DNA from: Amia ocellicauda
Lineage: Eukaryota > Chordata > Actinopteri > Amiiformes > Amiidae
Length of the DNA stretch: 64,000 bases
Assembly: GCF_036373705.1 (NCBI RefSeq)
Contig: NC_089864.1
Span: 4,920,001 to 4,984,000, forward strand
Direction: 5' to 3'
Shown: positions 46,634 through 58,930 of the stretch, piece after piece
Numbering within the stretch: position 1 is the first letter of the stretch
Layout of the letters: each line of letters opens with the position of its first letter
The notes under the pieces: model-generated
The model's input: only the letters and a program-made list of their open reading frames with translations
Database searches by the model: none
Told to the model about the DNA's origin: nothing
Made by a program: the position numbers and the translations under genes

Positions 46634-49458
46634 CTGCAGGCCTCAGGCTGAAGCTTGAGTCTCTTTTAGCAGTTTAGGTGCTCAGGAGTCCCAGCGTCAG
46701 GCTTTCTACCTGAAACTGCCTTCAAAAAGATAACAAGGCTGGTGATGCATCTTTGCACGTCAAGAGGGCTAAAGCATTTAAAAAGCAAACAGAAAATAGG
46801 AACAGCAGGATTTCTCGGGGGGTTTGAGTTTATGAAGCATGTGAAAGTGCTTCTCGACATTATCCTCAGATGAAGGGTCTGCAGGGTCTCCCTCCTGTTA
46901 AACACCGTTATTAATGTTATTGTTATTAAGCCAGGCAGTCTGCAGGGGATATTAAACTGCAATCCAGCCCGAGACGTGGTGTACTGCAGCATACCTGTCA
47001 AAACACCCGCAGTGCCTTTCAACCCGAGTTCCCTGTCAGCCTCCCTGATCCCCCGAAAATGCCCCCGTTTATTAAAAGGCGTTTTACAGTTCGGCAGGAG
47101 GATGGCACGCCTCCCTAGGCCCCGCCCCCTGCAGCAGCTCCTTGGCCCCGCCCACTATGTATGAGGATCCTATTGGCCAGACCGCCATTCCCTCAGACAA
47201 ACAGGTTAAGGCCAAATAAACTCCAAGACTCCAAACCACCGCTATAGTCCACCTACTTGTATTGGGGGTTGTTGTCGCATCGCCAGAAGCATTTTTCAGG
47301 GGAACATCTTCGTTTAGGGTTCGAAGGGGGGGTGTTTTGCTCTGTGGAATGCAGAGCTGGATTTGCGAAGCCAGCAAAACACACAAAAAAAACAACCCTA
47401 TAAGAGTCTAGACCCCTGGGAGATGTTGTGTTAACTGGAACAGCAGACGCTTCAAATTCTAAAAACGTTCTCTCTCTCTCTCTCTCTGCACTATTTATTC
47501 TCCCCCCCGCACACACACATGCACAAAACCCTGAAACAACAACAATAACACGAAAACCATTCTGGTCAGAACTGTTTGTGCACGCTGCATTTACAATCCC
47601 TCAGTTTCGCAAAAAGCCATCTGAAGCGAAGACTCAGCCCAGTAATTAATACTTACTATACTCGTTAATCCTTTGAAGATTTCTTTAAATTACAGGGAGA
47701 CATAAAGAGAAGGGAACTGGTTTTGATTCTAAAGAACGCCTTTCTTTGTTTCTCCGTGGAAGAATAAAACATTAAAAAAAATGTTTGTGCCGATTGAGAA
47801 GGCAGCCCCCCCAAACAATACCAGCCAATACGAGAGGCCTGAACTCTTGCAGAAGAGCCGTTAGTGTACAGGGAGGAAACGTGTTGTGCCAGGAGTGTGG
47901 GCTGGTCAACAACAGACACAAAACCACAGGCTGCTCCACGAAAAACAAAGATCTTTTTTTGTTTTGTTTTATTTCATTTTCTAAACACAATACACACAGA
48001 TCACCCACAAGGAGGCTCTTGGAGATTACTTGCGAAAGGGGAATTTCAGGGTCTGGCAAACAGGCAGATTTGTCCCAGCTTTAATCTGCCAAATAAAGGC
48101 ACAGCTGCAGCCTAAAAGTGTTCACATCCTCCATTGGGACAGAATTATCCAGTGATTGGTTTAGCGGAATAAAAAAACTAAAAGCACATAAGACACATAC
48201 TGTTCATTAAATTACTTATTTACCAACGCTATATTTGTGCGAGTCTGCTGGACACAGATTCGGTGCAGAGAAGAATGTCATGACTCCAGCTGAGTGAACT
48301 GGACACACAATCCAGGCCAAACAAAGCGAAACACAGTGCTTATCTTCAGGGTCCGAGCGTCAGTGTCCTTGAAGCTTTTGTCAGCGAGATAGAAGCAATC
48401 TAGGCCCCGGCCAGCGTGTTTCAATTGAGACGCAGTGTTAACAAACCGCCAGCAGCCAACAAGGACACGATGGCAGCTGTGTGTGATAGTTGGAGGGGCG
48501 GTGTGAGCAGCGAAAGTAAAGAGCCGGACCTAGCAAACAAACCAATGCTGAGCTGAAATGCTCTGCAGACGTCAGCTAGACTGTGCATCCGTGATTCATA
48601 AAAACGACACGTAAAATGGGCTGATTAGCAATTTAAGTCATGCAAATGGGGGGGGGCTTTGCCACAATAGTGCGACCTCTATAATCACTCAGGTGTAAAC
48701 TCAGGCTTTGGGAATTCCTCAGCAGTGTGTTAAGGCCCTAATTTGGTGCCTGAGAGAGTGATGTCAGAGAGGGCTACTTTAGTTCTACTGTCTATTTATA
48801 TATTGACTTAATTTTACATAGGTGAGCACAATAGCTCCCCTTCATATTAGTTTCCAGCGCTGAGATTCACCGTCGTATCCTCCATGACTCACTCACAAAT
48901 ATTTGAGCCTCTCTCAGAGCCGCCCGCAGGGCTTCAGCGTGTGAATCCTGCAGGGTTTGGAAGCTGCAGAAAATGTGCTGGTTATTAATGTGCGATAGAG
49001 CACATCAATCACACGGGCAACAGAGAGAGAGAGAGGGCTGAGAGAGCTCCACGTCTCCCTGAGGAGCAGAGAGGGAGAGAGAGGAAGTGTGGGAGAGAAG
49101 GAGAGGATGTGAGGAAAAGAGGGATATAGGAGAGTGGAAGAGAAGGAGTGGAGAGAAAGAGGAAAAGGATAGAAGGAGTGAGAAAGAGAGAGGGAAATGA
49201 GAGTGAAGGAGAAAGGAAGAGAGTGAGGGGGAGGGGAGACTGAGATAGAGAGAGGGTGGGGTGTTATACCTGGCCAGTACTGTCCTTAATTACATCACTA
49301 ATAGCAGTACTGGGGGGAGGGAGTCGGTCTGACAGACTAGCTGAGCTCAGCAGCGGAGACGCTGTGGGAAAACAAACCTCCCTGTAGGAACTTGCCAGAG
49401 CAACTGACAAGACAGCACTGTGCGCATCAGACATAATGACACCCATCACTAACCGCAC

Positions 49459-49762
49459 GCTTAGCAGACACTTTCATCCACGGTGACCCACTGACAACCA
49501 AAACACTGTCGTATCCATTAAAACAATAATCACAATAATTACAACAGCGATGATGATAGTACTCTGTCATTAAGCCCTTTCCCAAAGTTATTCACTGGCA
49601 ACACTAGTAAATTCATAAGAGATTATGACACAACCACCCCTCGAGACCACAGTCAATGACCGGATGAAAAAAGTCACTTGGCCGACACTTCAATCCAAAG
49701 TGATTTGCTGACAACTAAACAATACTGAATCCATCAGAAATGTGATTAATAACAATATAATG
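49459..49762 (+). repeat. Two related copies of a short fish dispersed repeat
   Basis: Copies start near 49,459 (TTAGCAGACACTTTCATCCA) and 49,679 (TTGGCCGACACTTCAATCCA), about 220 bp apart, and both continue CTGACAACYAAA...ATCCAT into CA/AT-rich sequence. The TTAGCAGA..CTTTTATCCA type motif is common in ray-finned fish SINE-like repeats; a third short match is at 52,253-52,280. Confidence 0.55.
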
Positions 49763-52097
49763 ACAACAACAACATTGAGATTAACAGTGACTTTCAGTGA
49801 GTGTGTGTGTCGGGGGGCTATGCATCATCAGTTGCTGCACAGTCACTGGCATCAGGAGCTCTGTGTGACACCTCTCCTGCAGGACACAGTGTGTGTGTGG
49901 GGGGTGCAGTGACTCGCTCAGGGTGACACACAGTGAGTCAAGAGGGAAGGGGGTGAGCCAGGGCTGGACCGGACCCTGCCGGTGATCACATGACAGTATT
50001 CAATTAGGCTAACTAAGATAGCAGTGCCAGTGAAAACACTGCAGCACTGACAAGACTGACAGCCCAGCCCTGCTGTGGACTCATTGCAAAAAATATATAT
50101 ATCTATAAAAGATCTGTGGGAACACACCCTGTTTCCAGAGACAGGTAACACAGGGCAAATTCTCCTGACAGAATCCACAGTCACATAGCTTTAACTTTCC
50201 CACGTTTGTTTGTAGTTTGTCAAAGTAAAGAAAGAAAAAAAAATCTTGTACAGGAAAAACTGCTTATTATGGTCGAAGTGTCTAGGTTTCTAATAAACAG
50301 AAAAACTGCAAGAAACAAAACTAGAAATAGACAGAAACCCAAACATTTTGCGAGTCTTAAAACTGGGCACGTATGTATTCATTTTAATTGCAAATGTGTG
50401 GTTTCAGTAATAAAAAAATATAATTATTATTAAGTCAAAGTCTGGAAAACAAGCCTGGAGGCAGAGGGAAACCCATCCAACCACACTGCAATTAAAGCAA
50501 GCATCACGACAAATTTGTACGGCACAGATTTACGGCTCCTCACCACCGAATCCAACTTCACGCCAAAATGAGGCCTTTCTGGCACTTCCCCCCCCCACAT
50601 CAACAGGATACTGCACACACCACTGAACACCATCACCGGGTCGCCTTAACATCTTGCTATGAAATTAAAAACCTGCACATATTCCACTGGCTGCTTCAAC
50701 AGAAAATGTAAGTGTTTTAAGTCGGTTACTCCCCTAAAAAAAGGCGCATCCCTCAGAAGTGTGGGCCCTGTGTCTAAAAGACCAGTTGGACAAACAGGAC
50801 GTTGTGCAGTGTATCTCCAGCAACTGCAATCAACAGGGACTACCAAACAGCTCTCTGCCATCTGTGGGATGTATTTTAACTATATAGTATATATGTACAT
50901 AAGCCAATTTTGGTATAGAAAAAATAAACAGCTCCCACATCATATATTAAATCTATTTGTTCTGTATTGGTTGAGCGCTAGGTTTGACAACTGCTCAGCC
51001 AGGCAGGGCGCCCCCAGCGAGCAGCAGTGAGAGGATGACCTCACCAGCCCGGGAGAGGAGTCACAGGGGGACGCGGGGGTGAGGGGGGCTCACAGGGCCG
51101 CCCTGTCGAACTCAATCGGCATTCTCCTGCAGTCTAGACTGGGGGGAAATTGGTTTAGGCTGCAGATTAATCGCATTATAGCCCATAGCCCTACCCCTCT
51201 TGCGCTGCTTCTGGCTTCACTGCTGGGAGCCGAACGCACGCCTGAACTCTCAGTTCTAGTCGGCCAGGAGAGGGGTGGAGGTAGAGAGGTAGGCCGATTC
51301 TTCCCTGCTCCATCCGTTGAATACATTCCAGGGTGCTCTGTTATTTTATTTTGATTAAAAAATGCAACAGGTCTGCATATCTGCCTTGTAAATGTCAGGC
51401 AACAGAAAAGGATATTACTAATCATAGATATTACTGAACTCTAAGCATCGTGGGAGGCTTTCGGCATGTCGCTCAACTGGGAGATAGGTAAAGGATCGGA
51501 GTGGGAGGGCTTTTCGTTGAGGCCTGATACTCTAGTTTGATTAATCAGAATGGACTCTCTGTTTGGCTTCTCTCACATTAGTGGAAGAGAGCATTAACTC
51601 AAAACGCATTTGATTTCCTGTGCCACCAGAACACAGAGAGCTTGCAACAAATAGGATCTGTTATGTGTAATGCTAGGGTCTCCCCCAGTGGTGCTTGCGA
51701 AGTACAAACAGTTCAGGAATGCAACCATTTCACTGCAACAGATATTCAGGCGCACGTTTACTCAAATGAAGGTGGCAGCCTTCGAAATACGCAGCACCTG
51801 GATTTGGTTTGAGTAGACCGAGGTGGAGGGTGTGGGGTTTGCCTAAGTGGCTCGCAAGGTATGCAAGGTGCAAATGGGTGCCACCTGGAGAGATCCGCGC
51901 GCGTCTGAGCACCAACACTTGCCAAGCCGCCGAGGGGAGCACACCTGGGGTAACTGAAAACGATTATCTGCCAGAACGGAATAAAACCTCCAGAGACACA
52001 CACACCCATGATTTAACGTGTAACAAGAAACAGCTGAGTCACGGACATTTTACTTTTTTGGGGGTTAAATTCTGAAGGCGAGCGAGACGGACAGGTT

Positions 52098-52100
<3 letters not shown>

Positions 52101-52140
<40 letters not shown>
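52101..52140. repeat. (GA)n microsatellite
   Basis: About 40 bp of perfect GA repeat on the plus strand. Confidence 0.93.
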
Positions 52141-52142
<2 letters not shown>

Positions 52143-52402
52143 AGGCAGGGAGGGGAGGGTGGTGCTTCTAGATTGAAATGTAACAAGATGGAAGCATACC
52201 ACGTACATTTCTGCAGGTGCACGTGCAGGCCTTATCTTAGTTATTGATTGATTTCTTAGCAGATGCCCTTATCCAGGGCGTGTATCAGGAACACACATCA
52301 TGGCTTTCCAAAGGCAGAAGAATTTGGTCACACAGCACGGCACATTTATGTTTATATATTCTTTTAAAGGTGCAGAAAGTGGATCCATTATCCTTCTACA
52401 TA

Positions 52403-52470
52403 TACTGCTCAAACAAATTTACATTGATTTCTGAACTTGGAGTGTTCCCTTAATTTTTTTGAGCAGTGTA
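52403..52470. mobile_element. MITE, Tc1/mariner-like ends
   Basis: 68 bp bounded by inverted ends TACTGCTCAAACAAATT and AATTTTTTTGAGCAGTGTA, flanked by TA. Its core (TTGATTTCTGAACTTGGAGT) is shared with the element at 57,004. It has no transposase and is a non-autonomous remnant. Confidence 0.7.
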
Positions 52471-55400
52471 TAAACACATCCCCTGGAAGGAGTGTAAGAA
52501 GTTGTTCGAATTAAGTTTTATTCATTACTTTGCAACCACGTTCAACCTCAAAAATCACACTGCCGTTCGACAGAAAGCTGGAATGTATCAAGGTGCGACC
52601 GGGGACTGCCGGGCGTCCCAACCAGAATCTGGGGACGCTCCCTAACAATCGCTAAGAGAAGTCTCTCATTGACCTCCTTCCAGAGAGGGGTTTGTCTGTT
52701 TCGCTCTTCCTGTGTGAACGGCAGATGGATTAATCAGGCCATTGAGTTTTATGAGGTGTGTGTGTCTGAGTCGAATATCAAATGCACAAACACTGAAGAG
52801 CCGCACACAAGGGAGCACTGTCTCTGTGCTGCCGTCTTTGGCCAGTTCTTCCCTCATCTGTGCAGACAAGGCCTGCAATGTTTGTGGATTGCGGACGTTT
52901 CTACACGATGCCGTGAAGCCTGAAACTCGGCGAGACAATGGGAAGGCACAAAACTGAGGAACAATCGGCTGCCCACAAGTGTGATTCTTTAGGAAAGCCC
53001 TCCACCTTGAGAATGCACTGCGATTCTTGCGCTTGGGGGTTTCATTCTCACGGCCCCAGTCAAGTGCAAACAGCCATTTTACATTGTTGCAGATCCTGAC
53101 AATGAATACAAAGAAGGAAAATATAAGCCTACACCTTTTTCATTCCCAAGCCAAACATTAAAATAGTAGCTTTATTATCAATACGTATTTTTGAACTTCA
53201 TGTACTTTGTAATGTTATGAAAAATGTTTCTTGTGAAAACTAAGTCGCCCTGGGTAAGTGTGTCTGCTACGAAATCAATACTGCAATAATAATAAAACCA
53301 GGTGGCTTTGTGTATACAGTTTTGTAGCCGTTGCAGGAGTGTGGGCGCAGTAACACCGCAAAAAGCAAGTACACAAACAAAACATCAAAAAGAAGTCAAA
53401 TGCAAAAACGCAACAACAAACCTGCCCTCAAAGAAAGAGCTGGAGGTGTATTCCAGCCCTGCCTGTTAGGAAGTGCTCTGACCTGAACCGCTGCTCCTTC
53501 TTTTCCAACCACAAAAGAAAGACAAAAAGAGACTTCCTCTGGGTTGAAATCTGAAGCATTTGAATATGCGCATGCCACGGGCTCTGTACAGAAGCCAATG
53601 CCAGGTGCAGGATCGGGTTTCAAGCTTGCTACCTGACTAGGTGAACAGGCACAGACAGACACAGGTAAAATACACAGTTGAACAGCCCTTGTTTTTCTCC
53701 CTCATCAATACAATTTTCAGCAGCAAAAACAGGTCCATTCTCTGCCCTGCAGTGGCAGCCAGACTATCTGCCCTGAAATACAGTGTGCTTTCGGTTAAAG
53801 CAAACACTGTCTCAGACTCCCTGGGAATGCTATACCTACAGTGAATTGTCTGATAACAGCAACGCAGCTACCCACATAACAGCAACAGTCACGGATCTGT
53901 GTAGACTAGAGTCAGTCCCTGCATATTGGCATTGGTGCCAGTACAGTCAATATTTGGGCAGTAACAACAGACAATGCCAAGATGTCTCTCCTCGCTCTAA
54001 GAACAATGCAGGACTGTAGACCTCATGCTAAGCTACAGAAGCCAATCAAAATCCAAGCTGCAGTCAAGCGAGGTCATCTGTAGGCCCAACCTGACTGTTC
54101 ATCCATCTGAACACTGAAAATGAAACTCAGTCCCACAACATAAACTGAACACCCCAGGCAAACAATGCTTTGTAAAAATGCAGCACAGAGTGTGAAATGT
54201 AGTGTGATAATGTGACGACAATTGCAAAGATGCACTGCGCCGTGGGTCAGAGCACACATTACTCGGACAGCGGCAGCAACACAGGAACAAAACACCAACA
54301 AACAATGCGAGAAGCAGCTACAAACGAGCAGCTCCTTCAGCGACCTCCAACCCCTGGCCCAGTCTTGCTTAGTTTAACTGCCCACCTCCTGAACCACACG
54401 TTTCTAAAAGACTGCACACACACACACACACACACATTAGTCAATGATCAATGAAGCAAGACACTGGTACCACTTAAGGAATGACCTCCATTAAACCGTT
54501 CAGCTGTGGTCCTTGAGGGCCACAGGGTATTACAGGTGTCTGTTCCAAAAGGAATTCACAATAACGGCCTGGACGAAAAACACCTGCTCACAACGAAAGC
54601 TTCCAAGACTTCACAACATTTGCGATGGAAGGGGTGAAAGTAACGAGTGCAGATCTCCCGGCACCGGAGTCGAATAACAAAGAGGCGTCTCCTGATCCGC
54701 TCTCGTCTCCTCCTCACCTCACGTGGCCCCAGGGTGGCAGTGAGTCGGTGTGAGAGGGCACTGTGGCTTTGAGAGGGCATGCTCTGGGTCTCTGGGATTG
54801 GTTTAGTGTGTGTGGGGTTTTTTTGTTTGTTTTGGGCAAAAAGGAAAAACAAACAAAAGAAAGAAAGACATGAAAATGTGTGCTGTAATGTTATATAAAA
54901 GGTCCTGCAATAGCATTCAGATCCGTCTAGACCAGACTGTGCATCTGAAGACATATTTCTGGTGCCCTTCAAGCCTGCCAATTGTTTCTTACATGTCTAG
55001 TGTCTTCGCTGGTATTGTCTGTGTGTACAAACCAGCTTGGATTACTTTTCCTTCCACCTGACTGATCCCCACCACCCCCACTTCTTCCTTGAAGCCACAC
55101 ATTGAGATCCACTGACAAAACCAAGGCTGCGACACACATCTAGCCAAGGCAGACTACATGAACACTGGTTTTAATGGACAGAAATCCAAAAAACAGAAAA
55201 GAAAAGGGAAATTATCCAGTAAGGTTTCCATGGCACTATTCAGCCGAGTTGTGCAGGCCTCAGTTTACAATCATTGCACTGTAACAACCTACACTTCACA
55301 GATAGGCGCTTTTATTGCCCTTCCACACTGAAGTATACACAGACTAAGTAGGTCAGTATTGGTTTATCAGTCACCCACAGCACACATTTGCCAGGTTTTG

Positions 55401-56414
55401 AAAAGCAGCTTGTGAACAACAGTGGATTTGAAAGCGTGTATTGTTTCATTGGAAAACCCCACCTTTCGCTGGCCTCTTCGCACTAAGAAATGTAATATAT
55501 GTGCTTTCAATAACACACTCCTAGACACACTTCACCCCACACCCGTGTCATTGTTATTACAGTCTTAAAGTTCAAATCGATATTTAACAAGCCGGGGCAA
55601 AGACTTCCATTTAACCCGAAGGGGCAGTACTTTGTTAACGCTAAGAAAGCAAGTGCTGGCAAGCTGCACCATCACATGAAAAGACTTTGCAAAGGAGCGA
55701 GAAAATATATACCTTTCTAGCTAGCATTGACAGCTGAATTCCCTGACCATTTGACCCAGTACAGCCAACACGGATCCAACAAGGCATTAAGCGTTCATTT
55801 GTGCGCCTGGATCGCTTCCCGTCCAAAGAAGGCTTTGCAAACACACTGGCGGATACAAAACCGCTACAGGTTTCGCAGTTTCTCCTGGTTATATAATAGC
55901 AAACTGAAGGCGCATTAACCACCTGATTTATAGCGGCGTCAAAAGCACATTGCGGTGGCTTAGGAAGAACATGCCTCCACTTCATTAAAAACACCCTGTC
56001 AATAGGCAGGAAAACAGTTCACCCCCCAGCACCCAACACACAGCACAACAAGCCATGAAAACTCCCTCCCTGCCTCTCAGCTGTCAACTTCAAGATTTGT
56101 CAAAGCGGGTTTCTGGGATAACCAACTGCAAAATCAAGTGCTTCATGCCAAAGAAAAGATGACATGCACATGCATATGGCCACAGAGGATGCGTTATCAA
56201 GCAGCAATCCTATTATTACACAATGCACGTTTGACAATGTTACAGATCCGAACAACTGCTACAGTAATAACCAATCTACTACCGCTGCAAAGTGCGGAGG
56301 AATGCGAGCCCCCAGCCCTGCGAAACGCTACACCGCGCTCGGCCGGGGCCGGGCGGGGAGGCTGGCCAGCACTTTCCCTTTTAAAGACAGACAAGCGGAC
56401 GCCACACGGCTCAC

Positions 56415-56560
56415 CTTACGGGACGGGCAGCCGGGACGGGCGGCGTCACACGGACCCGCTCCTGCTGGCCGTCTGAAAAGTTGCTCGTCGTCAAAAATAA
56501 AAAGGATTTAAAAATAAAGCCAGTTTTCTCTTGCCCCTCCTCAGTGCGGAAGCGCAGCAG
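56415..56560 (-). other. DDR1: Candidate DDR1 non-coding exon 1
   Basis: The minus strand carries a strong donor, CCCGTAAG|GTGAGCC (last exonic base 56415), downstream of a CpG-rich region. The DDR1 coding exon at 38,566 needs an upstream donor, and this is the best minus-strand donor with promoter-like surroundings in the window. The 5' limit shown is arbitrary; the transcription start is unknown. Confidence 0.35.
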
Positions 56561-56584
56561 ATATCCCAAAGCGCTCGAGCAGCC

Positions 56585-56613
56585 CCGCACCGCACCGCAC
56601 CGCACCGCACCCG
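56585..56613 (+). repeat. (CCGCA)n pentanucleotide repeat in CpG island
   Basis: Five or so tandem CCGCA units inside the GC-rich promoter-like region. Confidence 0.8.
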
Positions 56614-56686
56614 GCTCGCGCAGAGACCCGCTCAGCAGCGCGCGCGAGTCCCGCTCTGCCCCGCGCCGCGCGAGGCAGCGCGCCAC

Positions 56687-56820
56687 CAGGTGCTCATTTG
56701 CATATGGAACGGGGCCGCGGCCAATCAGGGCAGCGCGGGGCCGCCAGGGCCAGGTACTCATTTGCATATGTGCCCTGCGCCCACCAATCGGGCGCCTGCG
56801 GGCCCCCCAGTCAATAAAGC
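56687..56820. promoter_or_regulatory. Duplicated octamer/CCAAT promoter module
   Basis: Two tandem copies about 64 bp apart. CCAGGTGCTCATTTGCATAT is followed by CCAAT (56721-56725), and CCAGGTACTCATTTGCATAT is followed by CCAAT (56784-56788). The octamers ATTTGCAT lie at 56696-56703 and 56760-56767. A TATA-like CAATAAAG follows near 56,812. CTCATTTGCATA plus CCAAT recalls histone H2B promoters, but no histone reading frame is nearby. The module may drive the minus-strand DDR1 leader, a plus-strand non-coding RNA, or both. Confidence 0.55.
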
Positions 56821-57003
56821 CGGGTTTGCAGGGCGCTTGGAGGTGGGACAGATTTAAAGAACACACCATGAACTAGAAAAACGGGATTCAGCAAGTGACT
56901 CATGTTTTCAACTAGAGACATTAATCTATTCTATTAGTCCCTGCCAAGACAAATGTATATATACAGAGAGAGAGACACACACACATATATGTATGCATGT
57001 ATA

Positions 57004-57086
57004 TACAGCCCTGGAAAAAAATAAGACACCACTTAACATTGATTTCTGAACTTGGAGTGGTCTCTTAATTTTTTTCCAGAGCTGTA
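57004..57086. mobile_element. MITE, Tc1/mariner-like ends
   Basis: 83 bp with inverted ends TACAGCCCTGGAAAAAAATA and AATTTTTTTCCAGAGCTGTA, flanked by TA, with the same core (TTGATTTCTGAACTTGGAGT) as the element at 52,403. Confidence 0.75.
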
Positions 57087-57489
57087 TATTTAATTACATG
57101 GACTTCTAATGACTTCTAATGAGTACATTATGTATAGCCCCCCACAACTTGACATGATTGATAACTGAGTAACAAAAATAAACTTGTGGGGTTAGCAAAA
57201 ATGAAACTCATGACACCCACTAGAAATGGTGCTGTTCTATTGTGTAAGTATCTATATGCAATACTACATGTTTTTTGTTGTTTTAGCTGTTTAACCCTCG
57301 TATTATATTTTGGGTCTCTTGGACACCACATGGAAGACCACTACAATGACTTGTGCATTCCTGAGGTCCAAAACTTCATGAACAGATTGTTTTGTCCCAA
57401 ACTTCATGAACAGATTATTTTCGAACACCACCTCCTCCCTGCAGTGAAGGTTTGGAAATAAGTTTCCAAATACTGACGGTTACCCTGCA

Positions 57490-57490
57490 C

Positions 57491-57535
<45 letters not shown>

Positions 57536-57550
57536 GACTATTATTATTTA
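57490..57550. repeat. (ATT)n microsatellite
   Basis: About 45 bp of perfect ATT repeat then degenerate copies, followed by a SINE-tail-like TTTAGGGCGACTTACA. Confidence 0.9.
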
Positions 57551-58414
57551 TTTAGGGCGACTTACAAAATATAAGACCCATGAAACCTGACCTACAAGAG
57601 TGAGACTGCATTTCTGTTTCAGGGCATCGTTTTTGGTGATGGTGATGTCTTCTTGTATTCATAAAGGAGGCAACTGAAGGAGTGAGGGAGACACAGATCA
57701 AAGGGATGTTCTAATCCGGCTGCGATAGCCTCTTCGGCAGCGAACAGTGTGGAAGAGCACAAACCTACTTCAGTGAAGATTCACCTTAGTGCCCCCTAGA
57801 GTGGGTTGTCACACAACGAACACAGTCAATACTGTACAGTAGTGCACAAATGTACAATTGTTCAAGGCTTAATTTAAGGTATTTTCATGTACCGAGAACC
57901 TGACAGCACTCTCAGTGTGTGTGTGTGTGTGCGTGTCAACTCTGTGCAAGTGTGTGTGTGTGTGTGTACAGTTGTCATCAAGAATTCAGTGCATTACGAA
58001 GCCCTGATCCCTGGCAAATTGCTGAGGAGGCTGGATTCAGGGCATGTCTTAAAGCGGCCAGACAGCTCAGACCAGAGAGCACGGTGTCTTATGCTTTATT
58101 GTTTTTCTCATTCCAACTAAGCTCATAATTGATTAAACTAAGACTTTCATACAACTATTCTCTTAATTAGCTCTTATGGTCTGGCCTTTTCAAGAATCCC
58201 CTTCCTCTCGCTTCAGAGCCCTGAGGACTAAACGGGTACTCCCTTAAACCGGTCTAAATTACTTTTACCCATTCAAAGGCGGCCAATGAACGATGCACAG
58301 ACACGGGTGGCGATTATACACGCATGTAACCATCATGGGCACAGAGCTCTACAGAGATAGGTGAAGTAGCCTACAGACGTGTGTTAAAACCACTGACTAC
58401 AACTGCAGAGCTGT

Positions 58415-58431
58415 GCAAACACACACACACA

Positions 58432-58486
<55 letters not shown>

Positions 58487-58517
58487 CCTCTCTCTCACAC
58501 ACACACACACACACTCC

Positions 58518-58552
<35 letters not shown>

Positions 58553-58607
58553 ACTCCCTCTCTCTCACACACACACACACACACTCCCTCTCTCTCACAC
58601 ACACTCC

Positions 58608-58644
<37 letters not shown>

Positions 58645-58664
58645 CCTCTCTCTCACACACACTC

Positions 58665-58706
<42 letters not shown>

Positions 58707-58795
58707 ACTCCCTCTCTCTCACACACACTCCCTCTCTCACACACACACACTCCCTCTCTCTCACACACACTCCCTCTCTCACACACACACACTCC

Positions 58796-58834
<39 letters not shown>

Positions 58835-58930
58835 CCTCTCTCTCACACACACACACACACACTCCCTCTCTCTCTCTCACACACACACTCCCTCTCTCTC
58901 TCACACACACACACATTCTCACAGACACAC
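58415..58930. repeat. Compound (CA)n/(CT)n tandem repeat
   Basis: About 515 bp alternating ACACAC blocks with CTCCCTCTCTCTC blocks, more than a dozen cycles of variable length. The long His/Thr/Ser/Leu open frames over it are artefacts of the repeat. Confidence 0.95.

Larger units (their letters stand above)
38567..56414 (-). other. DDR1: Probable DDR1 intron 1 / upstream region
   Basis: 17.8 kb without recognised coding sequence on either strand. It is interpreted as the first intron because the first coding exon has a spliced leader and a CpG-rich region with a minus-strand donor lies at 56.4 kb. It contains (CA)n (40,110-40,138), (TA)n (45,637-45,663), minisatellite array 2, GA-rich DNA (49,020-49,255), a pair of short dispersed repeats (49,459 and 49,679), (GA)n (52,101-52,140) and a MITE (52,403). 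Other non-coding exons could be hidden here. Confidence 0.4.

Noticed and set aside
56411..56876. GC-rich frames of 108-152 codons on both strands
   Set aside because: Stop-poor because of high GC; they cover the octamer/CCAAT module and show no histone or other domain.
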